Of a stretch of 64,000 nucleotides of DNA, positions 14,201 to 29,100 are shown one piece after another. The stretch's first letter is position 1, and every line of letters begins with the position of its first letter. The notes below the pieces were generated by a model. It saw only the letters and a list, made by a program, of their open reading frames with translations. It searched no databases and was not told the origin of the DNA. The DNA comes from Syngnathus acus (Eukaryota > Chordata > Actinopteri > Syngnathiformes > Syngnathidae). Where the stretch lies: contig NC_051104.1 in the NCBI RefSeq assembly GCF_901709675.1, positions 6,741,501 through 6,805,500 on the forward strand, read 5' to 3'. The position numbers and the translations under genes are program-made.

Positions 14201-17200
14201 TTAAAATGTATCCACCCTTGACCACGATGGGAAAATTAAAGCATTCAATCTGGGCTGTTTTGTTTGTCCTATGCTTGCAGATCAGTGCACACTCTAATCT
14301 GTACTTGAGCTTGCACACAAACCATATCAAAAAAGAATTGGTTCACTGAAGCCCAGCAAGCAGGTAAATAGTTGACAAATGATGCTGCCATCATACGTAC
14401 AGGGCAGCAAAGCAGTGAGAAGTGCTGCGTTTACGCTGGGGAGGGGAGGGTAAAACTTATGTCACATTTGTGTGAGAATTATTCCCTTCCAATTGCCCAC
14501 TGAGATGCTGCACCTGCAAGATTGCGTTCTGAAGGACAAACATAAATGGGATATTTCCACGCTAACTTATTCTGCACAAGCAATGTCCTTAAAGAGTAGC
14601 AAGCCATCATTTGTGTGTAGCAGCCTGCCTGCTTGAAGTGGAAATTATATACATAGTGAAATAACCACTTGGGATGGAAATTATAGAGTGAAATCAACAC
14701 AAAGTTTGCAGAAATATGCTTGACCTCCAAAAGTCAAAGCCTTCTAGGTAAAATAGTGTTTTAAATATTTTCTTTATTATTTGTATGGTTGCTGTCTTGC
14801 TACTTGACGTCTTATATAGTCACGTCCCTATCTTTGATAACCATAACATTCAGTGCATCATTTGATTAGTATATACAATGTTGTTTCGCATCCAGCAGTC
14901 TTCAATTACTTGGAAAGCAACATCACTCTTTTGTTCGCTACCCAGCTGAATGAATCTCAAGTACTCTTAAAGCAGTATGTGCATGATTTAATCCTCCAAT
15001 AATGATGTCCATGCAAGTATGCTTCATCCACTCTCACCTTCGACTCACAGATGATGTTATTTAGAATTAGCTATTCATTTTCCACTTACTGGTAACGTAA
15101 GTATGCATGTATAATGCCGTTTTCTCAATGCTGCTATTTAGAGTTAAAACGAGTTGTTGACGGAAAGGCAGTCTACTATCAAAGAGCTGCTCAAAACTGA
15201 AGACCCAAATATACATTCAATAATTTTCTCCATATCATCAACTTGTTAATTGTTATGATATCGCTGTAATAAAAAGAAAAGTCTTCATAGGGCCTCAGGT
15301 GTTTGTGGAATAGTCCCCCTCTTGATCCTCCTGGCGCTCCCCTGACTCAAAGCATGTATCCGCTCCTATTTCTAATTGGAAAATGACATTTGTGTAATTA
15401 GCGCATCTAATCAAATCCTCAGCTGGAGGATATAAAGTCAAGAGATGAGTGAAGAGGTAGAGGATCACAGATGAATGTAATTGGACAGCTGTGTACGTTT
15501 GTGGATATTCAGGTGAGTCTTATAATCCAGAAATGACGGTACTTGCTCTTTTAGTCACGCTATGTTGCTGGCATAGATAGAAGAACAACGAGAAACTTGT
15601 AAATAATTATTTTTAGTCGCAACCAAATGTATTTCCAGTCCAATTAAACCACGTATATAGTTCAGTTAGTGCTTCTGGGCACCTGAGAGCGACCTTTAAC
15701 ATCTCTTCTCTGATTCGAGTAGGACTAATCAGAGCCACATCTCCTCAAGTGATGAAAAGATTAGGGGAAAGGTCGCATCGTGGTGGTTGTTCTAGGAGAG
15801 AGACAGACACGCTCTCACTCACACAGACTCAAGCAGCCTGATTGATAGCTGCCCAAACCTAGACAAAGGTCACAGCCGCTCCCACTGCAGAGCACTGTCG
15901 GGTTTCAAATTGGTTGGAAAATGCCCAATTTCCCATCCAAATTAAACTGTCACTTGATATTAATGTGGAAGTTAGATGCACAAACATTCACAGGAACATC
16001 ATTTATGCTCATTGTGCATGGGCCTATGAGATCAGTCTCATCCCAGTCTGAAGGTTATTGGGGATTTCAAAGAAAGGATGTCCTTGTGTTCATTTGTTTA
16101 GCCAACACATAATCATTACATAGCAGCACGGTGGATTAGTTAGTTACTAATTAGCATGGTTTTAGGTTTAACTGTCAGTGGAACACATGGCAAAGCAAAA
16201 TGATGAAGAAAAAAGATCTAGCAGACTGTAGTTTTGAAAATATTGATTGTGCAGGTATCAAAAGAAAATCTAATGCTGTGAAAACTAACAACATACATAA
16301 ATATTTCTATATCTCCGTCATCACAACAAAATGACCAATTGAGGGAATTTGAATTCCAAGTGTAATCCAAAAACGGATCTCTCTCTCTCTCTCCTCATAC
16401 TCGAGTTAAATGATGTCAAATGAAACCCAGACAAATACATGTTCAAATGCCCAACCAGCCACGAAATGATGTTTTGGGACAACGAGCGGCGATCATATTC
16501 ACGGGCGAGCCGGCGTTTTAAAAATAAATACGCGTGTGAATTGGAATGAACGCGCTCATATTATCTGTGTACGTACGACAAATGTTCCACTCTGAGCTGC
16601 TTTACACATTCTTATGTTGTCCATAAACAATATTTCATTGGGTTGAGTGGATTTAAGCCCCTACGTATTCTCAAGCCTCTTGCCCAGTTTAATTATCAGT
16701 TGTAATCCTCTTTATTATATGAACTAACAAGGAGAGATTCGTATGGTAAACATTGATTACTTCCAACTGTAATCACTGTATCTATTTCAGAGGTAAATAT
16801 GGATTATTGGAAATTTCAGAGGAACACAAAAATGGATTAATTTTGAGGCGAGTTGATTGCATTTAGATTGCTTTTTTTTTTTTTTTTTAGATACCTTCGC
16901 ATTTGCATACCCAAATAGCAAGTTAAGGGAGTTGAGGGTTTGTATCTTGCAGGATGGTGCTTTGTTGAATAAATCAATTGATTGTAAATTAGCGGTGATG
17001 TTTACCACTTGACAAGTGCAACTTGACTGCACAACAGTTTCACTTACACCTCTCCAAAGTGTCAAACGTAGAGGTTATGATTTAATTAGTCTTGTTTATA
17101 TTCTGCCCATCTGCCTGCAGTGAAAATATGTTTGCAGTAGACGCTCACTTTTGGATTTGCATTACATCCACCTACAAGATGTATTTATCTATTACAAAGG

Positions 17201-20082
17201 AGCATTAGCAGTATTTATTGGCAATAGTTGGACAACACCTGCTGTCTTTGCTTTTCTTGTCATCCTTGCAAGCTAGCTTTCTTTTTCAGCCACTCACACT
17301 CACGCTGTCCTTCCATCCAGCTTCTGCCCCGACTATATCAGCGGTGATTTCGATTCCATTACTGAAGAAGTCCGAGCTTTCTATGCTGACAAGGTGAGTG
17401 GGAATTACCACAAGCCAGACCTACATAAGTACTGACATTTACCTCTTGATGCGAGTTTCCTTGAATATCTTTTGTGATTTTACCAAAACAATTTGCTGTC
17501 TTGTTTGGATGGGTGGTGAAGAATTTGGGATAAACTATGATAGAGATGGCGATCCTTTTCGCTTTGTGTGGGTGGAAAGGGAGTGTGTCCCAATACTTTT
17601 GGCCATATTGCATACCTGCACATTAAACAATTACACGCACCTATTATGCACTATTTGGGGGAGGGGGGGGGGGGGCACATTCCTTTATCTCTGTACATTT
17701 TTGTTTCTCCTGTAATCTTTGTGTCTTGTGTTTTTTGTATGAAGGGATGCCGGTTGATAGAAACAAGTGACCAGGATCTTACAGATTATACCAAGTGTCT
17801 GGTCATCATGTTGGAAGAGATTCAACAAAGGAATCTGCAGGTAACACTTTTACTCTCTGTAACATTAACATGTTTTTTTTTTTTGGACATTCTTTGTCGA
17901 CAATTTTTTTTTTGTGAACAATGGACTTTTTTTTTTTTTTAACACTACATTTTTTTTTACATCAAAGTGCAGACCTGTTGTTTATCTGGGTCCAATCTTT
18001 TTACAGTCATATCAGTTTGTTGTAAAGTGTATGCTACAATCTTTCAAGGTAACAACAATTCCAGATCTTCTAACAAAAAATGCTGTTGCATAAGCTAAAG
18101 ACAAATATTTGAAATTTCTTCTCAAGCTAACAAAAAACTGCGGTTAGGATGTTTGCGGATGATACGATGCGTGGTGATTATTTAAAAGATTATACAACTA
18201 ACATGCCCAGTATTAAAGAAAAATAGAAAATACTTTGCATTTTCGTTATATAACCACACAATGTAAGAAATGCAAGTTATTTGAAGAGGCGTGCACTTTT
18301 TGCCCTATGCATTGATTTCAAGCATTTTTTGCCCGCCTCCAGTGCAATGCTAAACGAAGCCAACTATTTTCCTGGCATCAACTTGAAACAAAAGTCAAAC
18401 CCAGAAGAGTGAGAATGTTTATACGGTTGTTCTAAAATGCAAATATCTCTATTGTGTTACCCGGTCTGACGCTTCCCTTTGTCTATTTTATTGGCTATTT
18501 GAATTTTTATCTGCCTGTTGTGCGAGTGTGTCGCTCCAATCAACGTCGAGTACCACAATCACACAGCTTTTAAAAGATAATCAAAGATGCTCAAAAGATT
18601 TATGCAGATTGATCAGTTCGTTTTTTTTAGATGTCAGGCTTTAATGTAAGATAAACGTTTGCCCTTCCTTCTACTGTTCCTAGTCTTGCTGATATTTAAA
18701 CCTGCGTTTGAGTCTGTGCTGAATGTTGGTTCATCCGTCTGTTCTGTAAAGATAGGAGCCTAATAGTCCATTTTTGAAGCTTCTGTGAAAGTGGTCGATG
18801 TCGACCCCTTTTGTCGTTTATCAGGATTTTTTAGCTTGTCTTTTATCCACAACGAACCCGTGTGCCCTTCAATTGTCTGTGACTAAGACGAGTCTACATA
18901 AAAGCAACATTTTTATTCCTTTGGTCCTGTGTCTCGTCACCGTGGGATAGGGGGAACGGTATTTCGGTTTCTTTGTGTGTCCTAGCATGAAGGAATTGAC
19001 AATAAAGCTGACTCTGACTCTGACTCACGCACACCCATGCAAATGTTCATCCCTGCAGCCGGTTAAAATGGATTAAATGCAAAGATGTAATCAGAATAGA
19101 TTGATGTGCAGATTGCAGAGTATTCTGCGCCTGTTACAAGAGTCCTCATATTAGCTCAGTCTGGATCATTTCAGGCTACATAGACAAAAGGAAATGTGTA
19201 CGCGTCATGCTACTACTTTTAGGAAGTTGCAGCAAACACACAACGTTCTACTGTATGTTTATCTTTTTGTATTGTTTGCGGTCAGCATTTGGAGGGACAT
19301 CTCGAGCAATGAAGTCAATAACAAATCCTTGTAGTATTTGAGTTGAGTTTGTGTGCCGCTGCAGCTGTCAGCCTCTGACAGCTACTCTGCCCTCTTAACT
19401 CTTTTGGGTTTTAAAGGCTGTCAGCGTGACTGTGACTAAACTATGTGGGGACTTTGTATGAGGATTTAATTGCTGAGAGGTGCAAAAAGTGCATTGCAGC
19501 TTTAAGTTACAGAGAAAGAGGTGGCAGAAAATGCGAGTTGAAATCAATTAGCTTTGGTTGATTTGCTATTTGGGTCCTGATTCTTCTAAGGATGAATTAA
19601 TTTTTATAACCAAAAGCTTTTGTTGTTGTCCTACTTTGATCATTCCGTGTTCATTGTTATTATATTATTGTCAACTGATAAAATTCATATAAGCTGCCTA
19701 TGGGCTTTGCTCTGAAAATACAACTATTCTATTTTATTATGATCAAACTATGTTGTTCTGTACAGGTGGACGCCATTGTGACCTTGGGTGGGCTGGCGGG
19801 ACGATTTGACCAGATGATGGCTACTATTGACACCCTCCATCACGCTCTCTCTATGACGAAACTTCCACTGTTAGTCATCCAGGAGAGCAACCTGGCCTAT
19901 CTGCTCAGACCTGTGAGTCTAAATTTGTGCAATTTCCACTTAATGTTGCTTTGCAGGAACTAATGACTTAGATAATACGAATGACTGTCAAGTCGAAGAG
20001 CACAATATGCTCGTTTTCATGTGAATCTTAACAGCACAAAGTGCAAGTGGGCAGCTTCTCTAAAATCCTTTCTGCCAGCTTC

Positions 20083-20117
<35 letters not shown>

Positions 20118-23100
20118 TAATCAAAAGCATTCACACTTGTGTGCTCTTATGATGCCCCACTTTGCTGTTCTGTATGAGATAAAGTGAGCCTTGTTTGATG
20201 CTCCCTGAATTGAATTTCTTCAATGCCAACCACGTCCTCACTTCCCATCCGTTGATTGACTTCACAAGTAGGCCTAGCAGGCGACATTTGGGGGACACTT
20301 CCCTTTTGTTTGCCTCCATCCTTTCCTCTTTTGTTTATTTTTAAGATCTTCACGGAAGACTGCTACCCTTTCCGCTGAAACCGTCTAATAGTTAAAGAGA
20401 TCCTCTCCTCCCTCGCTATTATTCCAAAGGCGCGTTGTCATTTGCTGCTTTATACATCGACACCTCCAATTAATCTTACTTCAGCGAGAGTAAATTAAGC
20501 TCATTTGTCAACACAGCGCCAATTTGCCAGCAACTGATGAACGCAGATGCCTGTACATGAAGGTGAGCGCGACCTTTGAAAAGCATAGCGCCCGTTTGTC
20601 GAGTTTACATTTGTAATTCAAGTGGTTACAAGTGGAACTAAATATGCTGCTCACTAACCTAGCCCCATCACACGCTGAGTTTTCTGATTATGGTTGAACT
20701 TAATTGCTCAATAACATGCCCAATTTGTGTTCATTGGCCAATCTGACATTCAGACCTAAATAGTCCTAAACAATGATGTCAACAGTGATCACAAATACTG
20801 GATGCCCTAGTTTATTAGCTCATACGTCATTCTTTCCAATATCCCGCTGTATCTGACTTGTGTATGAATAAACACGCCGTAGAATATTTGCATACTGTTT
20901 GCAGGGCAAGCATACGCTCAGGGTGAACACGGGCCTCGAGGGGGATTGGTGCAGCCTTATTCCAGTTGGGGGACCCTGCCAAACAACCACCACTGGACTC
21001 AAATGGAACCTGAGTGAGTCTCAAAATGATTGAATAATTCATTTTGATCATATTCTTGCTGGCCAATATAAAGATTTATTTTATAATTATTTTTTTAGAT
21101 GAATGTGACAGTTTTCATGTTGCATAGTAATCCTCAAGGTATTTGTTTTGTTTATTTATTCATGTTAAATGTTACTTTAAAACTATAGGGAGAGATCATG
21201 AAGATTTTTAGCATATATAAGGTCCTTAAGGTTGGTGACCTCTGCTCCTTGACGTCCTGTACAAATTTAAATTGCTGATTTTAGTGACATCTAGTGGGCT
21301 GCATTGCTCAATGCGACCCCAATTAATTCTGCAGTCAACAATCAAGACGATACATTTAGGCCAATTATCAACTCTTTGGTCTCACGTTTTTCTTTTCAAC
21401 TTTCAGGATACCAAAACCTAGTTCCTAGTTGCAGGCTACTATAGACTAATAACAGTTCTCAATATTGTATTCCATCCCTGGCAAAAGTTCCATTTCCATG
21501 CAACAGACAGCATCCGTTCATTTCCTTCCTCTCTGTTGTCAACTAATCCTTTGTAAATAAGTCATGCAGCTTCCTTCCGTAACAGTTCATTTCCACGCCA
21601 AGTGTACAAACAGTAGATGGCTCTCTCCAGTTGCATGCATACAAAAATAGTCATAAAAAAAAGGGGGTTTGTATGTTTCACCCAAATGTGAGATGTGTGG
21701 CATATGCGCAAAACATGCCCCATAATCTTTAACAGTGGAAATCCAATCAGATGTTCATTTGAGAAGCCCTGTGGTTTTATCCCGGAACCTAGTCCCATAA
21801 CCAGCTGGGTTCTTAATGAGTTGGCACCAACCAAACCTACTCCCGCCTGAGGGGAACCTGGTCCGTCTGTCAGGGGAGAAAGTGTGTGTCTGCTTCTTGG
21901 TGGCATCTATTCAGAATCTGTGCATGTTTCAGGAGTCCCCACATTTGCTCAAGCATGCTAAAATTATCCTTAAACATTTTCGTATTGTATATATGTTTGG
22001 ATTCCAGAGTGTGTGTGTCTTCTATTCTTATTCATTAATGTTTGTGGTTAGATCAGCCTCAGTATTTTCTCGGCACCCTTTGAATTTGTCTTGTATATAT
22101 TATATTTAGAAAATCTCATCAGGGCAGCGGATGGAGGGGAGATTTCAAGAACGTAAACTTATTAAAGTTATTTTCTTAGTTGAGTGTATGGGGGGGGGGG
22201 GGGGGGGGAACTTTAAATAAATTAAATCAAATGGAATTAAAAAGTTTTGAATTTTCCAAGACGCAAATCAATCACTTCCTCACAATTAATTGATCACTCT
22301 CCACATCCCTAGTTGCTTATTTTGGAGCTTTTGCGTGACACAAAGACATTAAATTTCCATTGAAGATATCCCTCAAATATTGGTTCAAAGCCAGACTGAT
22401 TAAAAATACATGATAAGTTTTGGGTTGCTCCTCACAGCCTTTCTGGGCCCATGGAGACGTTATGCCCGCTTATATTAAGAGCTCATTAAAACGCTTGCTT
22501 TAAGAATCTAAAGTTCAGTATTAGATCATGATGTTTTGCGTCAGAGTTTCAATTTGAAATGAGTTGTTGCCACCCCAGGGTAAAGTACATGAAGAGCTAA
22601 ATTACTCTTCGCTCAGAGTGATTTTATAATGTAGTCACATTTGGACTTTTTTGATTTAAATTATTCATAAAGTTGCAGAGTTAAAATTGACTAGAACGAT
22701 GACGGAGGTAAGTTTGACTTGCATTTGGAGGAGGCAAAACGTCAGCTCTGATTTTTGTCAAAAGTGCATTTGAGTTTCTCGCCTTTAAATTTGCATTTTA
22801 GATATGTTGCTTTGTGTTCCAACATAGAAATACATTAAAAAAAATAGTTTATGATCTGTTTGCTCGCAAGAGGTTGTTGACTGTCGCCTCGGGCTTTAAG
22901 TATCACAGGAAGACTAAAAACTGATTTAAAATATATTTAAATGAATTATTTCTACATCTGAACTGCTTTGCTGCCTTTACACAAAACTTGGAGAAATTAC
23001 CAAAACTATCAACAGCTACTACACATAAAGTACATATTGGCAAACATGTGCAAAACACATTTGAAGTGTAGAAAGAGGTCTGGATTGAACGCTTGTGTCG

Positions 23101-26100
23101 TTCAAGTTGTTTATTTTATCACTGCAGCATATCTGCAATATTGTAAGCAATGAAATCTGGCGATTGTAAAGGGAAGGAAATAACGAGCCTTGAAGTGAGT
23201 TTTAGCAAAGCGGCCCCCTCAGACTGCTCATATTGCTCTCTCTTATATTAACTGCTTCACGTAACGTCGACTGTGCAATGAGAGGAAATAAAGGTGTGGC
23301 CTATGCTGTAAGGAGAGCGAGCACATGACGACTGCAGTGGTGTTCCAGATGATCCTTTTAAAAGTATCTCGATGATTATGATGCATTAAACCAGGATTAT
23401 AGATGAGTTTAATAATAAATGAAGAATTATGAGACGTATGTCAAATTTATTGTTGATTATTCTGGTCTCCACCGCAACCAACAAATGTTTTGTTGAGTCG
23501 GTCTTAAGTAGCTTACCAATTTTCAAACAATATTCAAATTTGCAAAATATATTGAGATATAGTTTTGAAAATGTTTTTTTTTTTTTTTCCTTCCTCATGG
23601 AGCCCAACTGCAACAACACATTGGTTTGTTTTCATCGAACAGCAGCTCAATCCTTTTGTGTGCAACTCTCACACACGTGTAGCAACCCAAATCATTCACT
23701 TCTCGTCTCTATTTTCGGAACAAAAGATCCCGTGTCATTCCATTTTACGCCATGTCCCAACAATGTTTTTCATAACAAAAAACAGACTCATCATGTAACA
23801 TCACCCCTGATGCATCTCAGTAGCCAACCGAGTGTGACAAACAAAGACGACATGACAAGATGGTTTTTTTTTTTGTGAAAGTCATGTTGAGTTCAAATGT
23901 ACAAAATATTCTGTTCCACTGCACCTATTACAGCACAGGCTCCCTAATCGAGTAATATTGTAGATGTGGTTGAATCAAGCCTGATGTGCAGGGAGGAGAG
24001 AGGTAGAGCAGAGCAGACATTTAAGAGCCTGTAGATGACCATGGCTCAAAGGGATTTTTGTCCAGACCGCTGTCTAATAAAAGGACTGCAGTGCAGTAAT
24101 GCTACTAAGGGGGGGCAATGTACCACTAAATAATGAAGAGACTGCGCTATGGCAAAGGTAACAATGTAAGAGGCAAACGCAGAGGTTTCAAATGAAATGC
24201 CGTAAAATCCTCCAATATAAAAAGACTGAATGGAAATGATAGTTGAATCAATGGCATCCACATTTGCAGTGGTTCACACTTTGTCCTCGTTTGCACTCAT
24301 CTTACCCTTCACCTTTTCATTTGCTGTTATTGCAAACAGAATTGCGCAAATTCAGCAATTGTGCTTCTACAAGAATGGAAAATGCATTCTTCGATGACCC
24401 CATACGTTTTGTTGGAGAAAAAAGACATTTTTCACATCACTGGACAACTACAATTATATTTTCTGTGTGTGTTATAGATGGTAAAAATGGCAAAACACAA
24501 CCATGTGTTGTATTCTAGCCCACATTGAATGCTAATGTTTCAAGTCTTAATAGCTGACACTGACTTAATTCAATTATCCTGTAGCTCAAACTTAGCTGCT
24601 AATACCAACGATTATGCAAACTCTGGCTGAGTTTTCTGCACTCTTGATTAGTCGAGACCCCGGGCATGAACCTACATGAAATTCTCCAGGCCTCTCTCAG
24701 CTTGTTTAATTGGCCCTGCCTACAGTACCGCTTTTAGAGCCCTGCCAATTTATTTGCAAAATAAGCCTTTCCCTGCCTCATTTTCCTTCTCATTGTGAAT
24801 TCATTTGCCCTTTATGTACCCCACAACCAAGTGGCTGTGCAATCATCCACTATGACGTGAATATGACATTGGATGCCATTGAAAGCGCTGAATGTCGGTT
24901 TTGTCCTACAGAGAATGCTTGGGGGAATAGAATTCAACAAATATAGTTTTCCATCAAAATAATATTTTGATATCTGGGTAGATATCGTATATACAGTCAT
25001 CCTTAATAGACGTTTTTGAAACTGTGTCCAAATGCCCCAAGGTGTTTTTTTTCTCTTTCTCCCCCCCCCCCCCACTTTTGCCATTTTGAATCTCACCAGC
25101 TGCCATCTGTTATTCTTATGATGGATGTATTTAATTAAATAGCTATTGCATACCACATAAATGTTATTCAGTAGGTTACATGAAGTGTTACATAATTACT
25201 TATAGAATAAATCTTATACCAATATTTTTTTGGGGGGTGGGGGGTTACTAATTGTGACTTCACTGTATCATCTAGAATTTTTTGGGGTACATGAAATACA
25301 TTGAATTCATAGTTGCCTTATCCACACAGCCAGAGATTTTTTTAAATGATTCAAAAAAGTGTATTCATAGCTACTTGGCCTTGTTATTTTGGCCTATTCT
25401 TTCCTGCTGAATGACTTTGAAGGGGTTTTGACAATGAATGGCTTTTTTGAGGTCATGTCACAGCATTTCAATCAGATTCAAGTGCGCACTTTTGACGAGG
25501 CCACTTTTTTTCACAAATTGGGAAGTTGATTTTCTGGTGTCTTTTTTATTGTAGTCCTGCTGCCCAACACAAGCGCGGTTCAACTTGAAGTCATGAACTG
25601 ATGGCCGAACATGACATTAAAATTAGCGGGGGAAAAAAATGAAGAAATCTTGGTGCATTTATAGTGCCCTCATAACACAATCCTCCAAATGCTAGCAAGT
25701 CTATTTTTTAATAAAAGACACAGGTGGACGTAGACAGCAACGTCTCCTGGTGAGGTAACGCAATCGAGCACTTATAATTAAAAGTAAACTTCTGGGGAAG
25801 ATTACAAAGCTAAGCCTTGTTGTTAATTGGAAGTGGGTTGTTTATGAAACGTAAACACGGCGGTGTACAGCTCAGAGCATTTTAATGAGAACTGCGTGAC
25901 ATGATCCATTTTTGTGTGGTTCAGTTCAAACCCTAGTAACTGGAAAAGAGCAATTGGACAGCTTAGAGTCAAAGAGTAAACCAAGCAGGAATATTTGGAA
26001 GCACACATTTAAACACATAATGAGCATTTTTTCTGAAATAGCCTGTGAAAAAATAAAAAAATAAGCAGAATGCTTTGAACTACTCAAGCAGCAGGAAAGA

Positions 26101-29100
26101 AAGTATTATGAGATGTTTGCTTTGGTGTGTGTTTAATAAAAAAAAATTTCTCCCTATACACGGCCGCCTCAAAATGTTTGGAGCTGAAGCTTTGTATTTT
26201 GTAATATGTGTGTTTTGTCACACGGTTATCGAGGTCAAAAAGTCAAAGTCTGCTTTATTGTCAATCTCTTCACATGCCAAGACACAAAGAAATCGAAATG
26301 ACGTTCCCACTATCCCACGGTGACAAGACATAGTACACAATATACATACAAGTAAACAACACAAAAAATATAAAACAAGAAGGCACAAACAATGAATAAA
26401 TAAGTGATGACTAAATAATAAAATAAACAAATAACATAATAAACATAATAAATAAGAGGAGCATCTGTTGTGCTTCGTGAGGTTTTAACCAGCAGCCCAG
26501 CAGAAGTGCCATCATTTTTTTGGAATGTGCTAACCCAGACCTTGACCTTTCTGTTGTTTGTTTTTAGTCTTTTAATCTTTTTCCTGTCATTTCGTTGTCT
26601 GGCTTTCTAGTCAACATGATGCTTGGCTCCATTGCTGCCCTTGGAATCACGAGGGGGGGGGGGGGGACTTCTCGTTAAAGTAGTGCACTCTTGTATAAAC
26701 ACATGCACACATTTTGAACCGGAACGCCTATTAGCTGTGACCTTGTCATACTGCATGCACAGTTTTCCACCTCAAACCCCCCCATTAAGTCCAAGGCAAG
26801 GACACTTTCTTATTGCCCACAATCACCAGCAAGCCATCATTTGCAACTTTCTCTATCTTGAAGGTTAACTTAACTCTCAAACTGTTGACGCTCTTAGACA
26901 AATCCAGTGGCGGCATCATAAACATTTAATAGAAGTGGATATCCAGGCGAAGCAGATGGTGCTGACAGCGCAAGCGTCGACGTATGCCACGGGCAATAAA
27001 TAAGAGTACATAAAGGCAGAAAGAATTGGCGTCACACTGATGATGTGATATTCACCAGCTTTCTTTATATAAAGCTCACAGTCAGTTGCATCCATGATGT
27101 TACAACTGGGTATAGTAGAAAATCTGTTTGAGAAAATCACTTAGCAAAGCCTGATATAATCCAAAATGTTAATACAAAACTTTTTTTTTTTTTTTTAAAT
27201 GTAAATGACGGTATGGAGGCCCCCAAAGTAACCAAACCAAACTCCTCCAAAACGAACTGAAGTTTGCCGCCAAGTAAAGAAGGAAATGCAAACCGAATTT
27301 GCCGGCGTCTTCATTCAATATGATTTGTTTGAATAATGCGAAGCGGTGCATTTCCATAAACCTTTGCTTCCTCACCTTCTGAAAACCGCATACAAATGCG
27401 AGCTTAGCATTCATTCATTTAAAACTTCCGAGGGATGAATATTTCTTGCGGAATGAAAATATTACGTTACTTCAAGAAGGTTTGCTGGGGGATGAAGTGA
27501 ATCAGCTCTTATACTGTGTAAATGTTTGGGATTGTTTCTGTGACCCTAAGCTTATTACTCCAAATGTTCTAGCTTCTGAGATAAACCTTTTCTGACAGGT
27601 TTTCCTTTTAGGCAAACTTCCAGGGGATTTTCTCGAAAGCCTGTTATTGATTTTGAACGCAAATGCGAATTGTTAGTGAACTCTCGGTGAAGTTATTAAC
27701 TGCGATGTTCAAACTTTCAACTATTGTCTCGACGTGCATGTCAAATAATGCAACCTTTGGATTTTCGAAGCCCATGCAAATTCAAAAAGGTTTAAGTGCA
27801 CTTTCTGGCAATTACTGATTTTCATTCATTATTACATTTGATGTTTCAATTAGCTGAAATCCAAACTCCATTTTTATTTACTTGTCCTGTTATGTATAGT
27901 TCCTTACAACTTACTTCTTGACTGTGATTGTTTTTTGTTTTTTTTTAATTTATCAAATTATGATTTTTTTTTTTCTAAACATTGCTATTGCATTTAAAAT
28001 GCAACTATTTTTTAAGTTCCTCTTTTTGGGGGTTGACATCCCTTTAAATATGTGGACACCTCATCTAAACTGTATAACAGGTGTCTAACTCAGGGCCCGG
28101 GGGCCAGATATGGCCCGCCACAACATTTTATGTGGCCCACAAAGACAAATTGTGCATCAAATTCGTGTCATGACTAGAATTGCAACTTCACTTTTAATAT
28201 CTTTCTTTTTTTTTTTAAATGTTTGACCAGTTTTTACTCGTCTGATTTGGAAACGAGTTATTTGTCAGTTTGTTTTGTAGCTATTTCTGTATGTAATATG
28301 AGGTGCTCCTACATTTATTTGGGTTGACAGTCATATTGGCCCTCCGAAAGAAGCTATGACTACAATGTGGCACGCGAAAAAAGTGAGTTTGACAACCCTG
28401 GTTTAAATCTAGGGTTAGGGTTTCAAAGTAGGGTGTCATACTAGAGTTAGGGTTTCAAAGTAGGGTTTAAAGCTAGGGTTAGGGTTTCAAACATGGGTTT
28501 AAAGCTAGGGTTAGGGTTTCAAAGTCGGGTTAGGGTTTCAAACTAGTGTATAAAGTAAAAGAAGCCTTAAAAAGACATCCAAAGACCGCAATAGTTCCTC
28601 CTCCACCCTGTCAGGAAAACCCCCAAATTCGCTTTCACCACATTTCGAGTATCGGGGAGTCGGTCCTCCTCCTCTGGGTAATTTGTTGTGAAAATCCGCA
28701 CCCTCCCTGTACAGCTGGCGGGTCCTTTCAGCTATGGCACGCTGGAAATGCAATTACAGGCGGCAAACATCCCCATTGTTATCACTGGAGGGTGCGATGC
28801 TGATTCTCAACCCCCTCTGTGCAGTATTGATCGGTATTACCTTTGATGGGGGGATTACTAATGAAGCTATTTGTCCCCTTAGTAAAGACTGCACAAAAGT
28901 TGAGTTTATGTTGTTTATTGATGAATGTGAACTCAGCACTATGTGTGAGGTGGACTTGTAAAAGACCACTGTCATCCTTTGATGGTGTTATACTGCCCAC
29001 AGTGTTCGTTCTGAGTATTACTACTGTAACTTAGCCCAATGCAACGCTTGGACTATTTCCCTGCTGATGGATCCCTTCACGCCAGCACTTTAATATTTCT

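Noticed and set aside
16123-16180. Another SINE-like start (AGCAGCACGGTGGATTAG)
   Set aside because: Only the first bases resemble the common fish repeat and the rest does not follow, so it is not supported.
28418-28552. TTAGGG-containing array as a true telomere or chromosome end
   Set aside because: The hexamers are interrupted by longer units, and genes continue on both sides.
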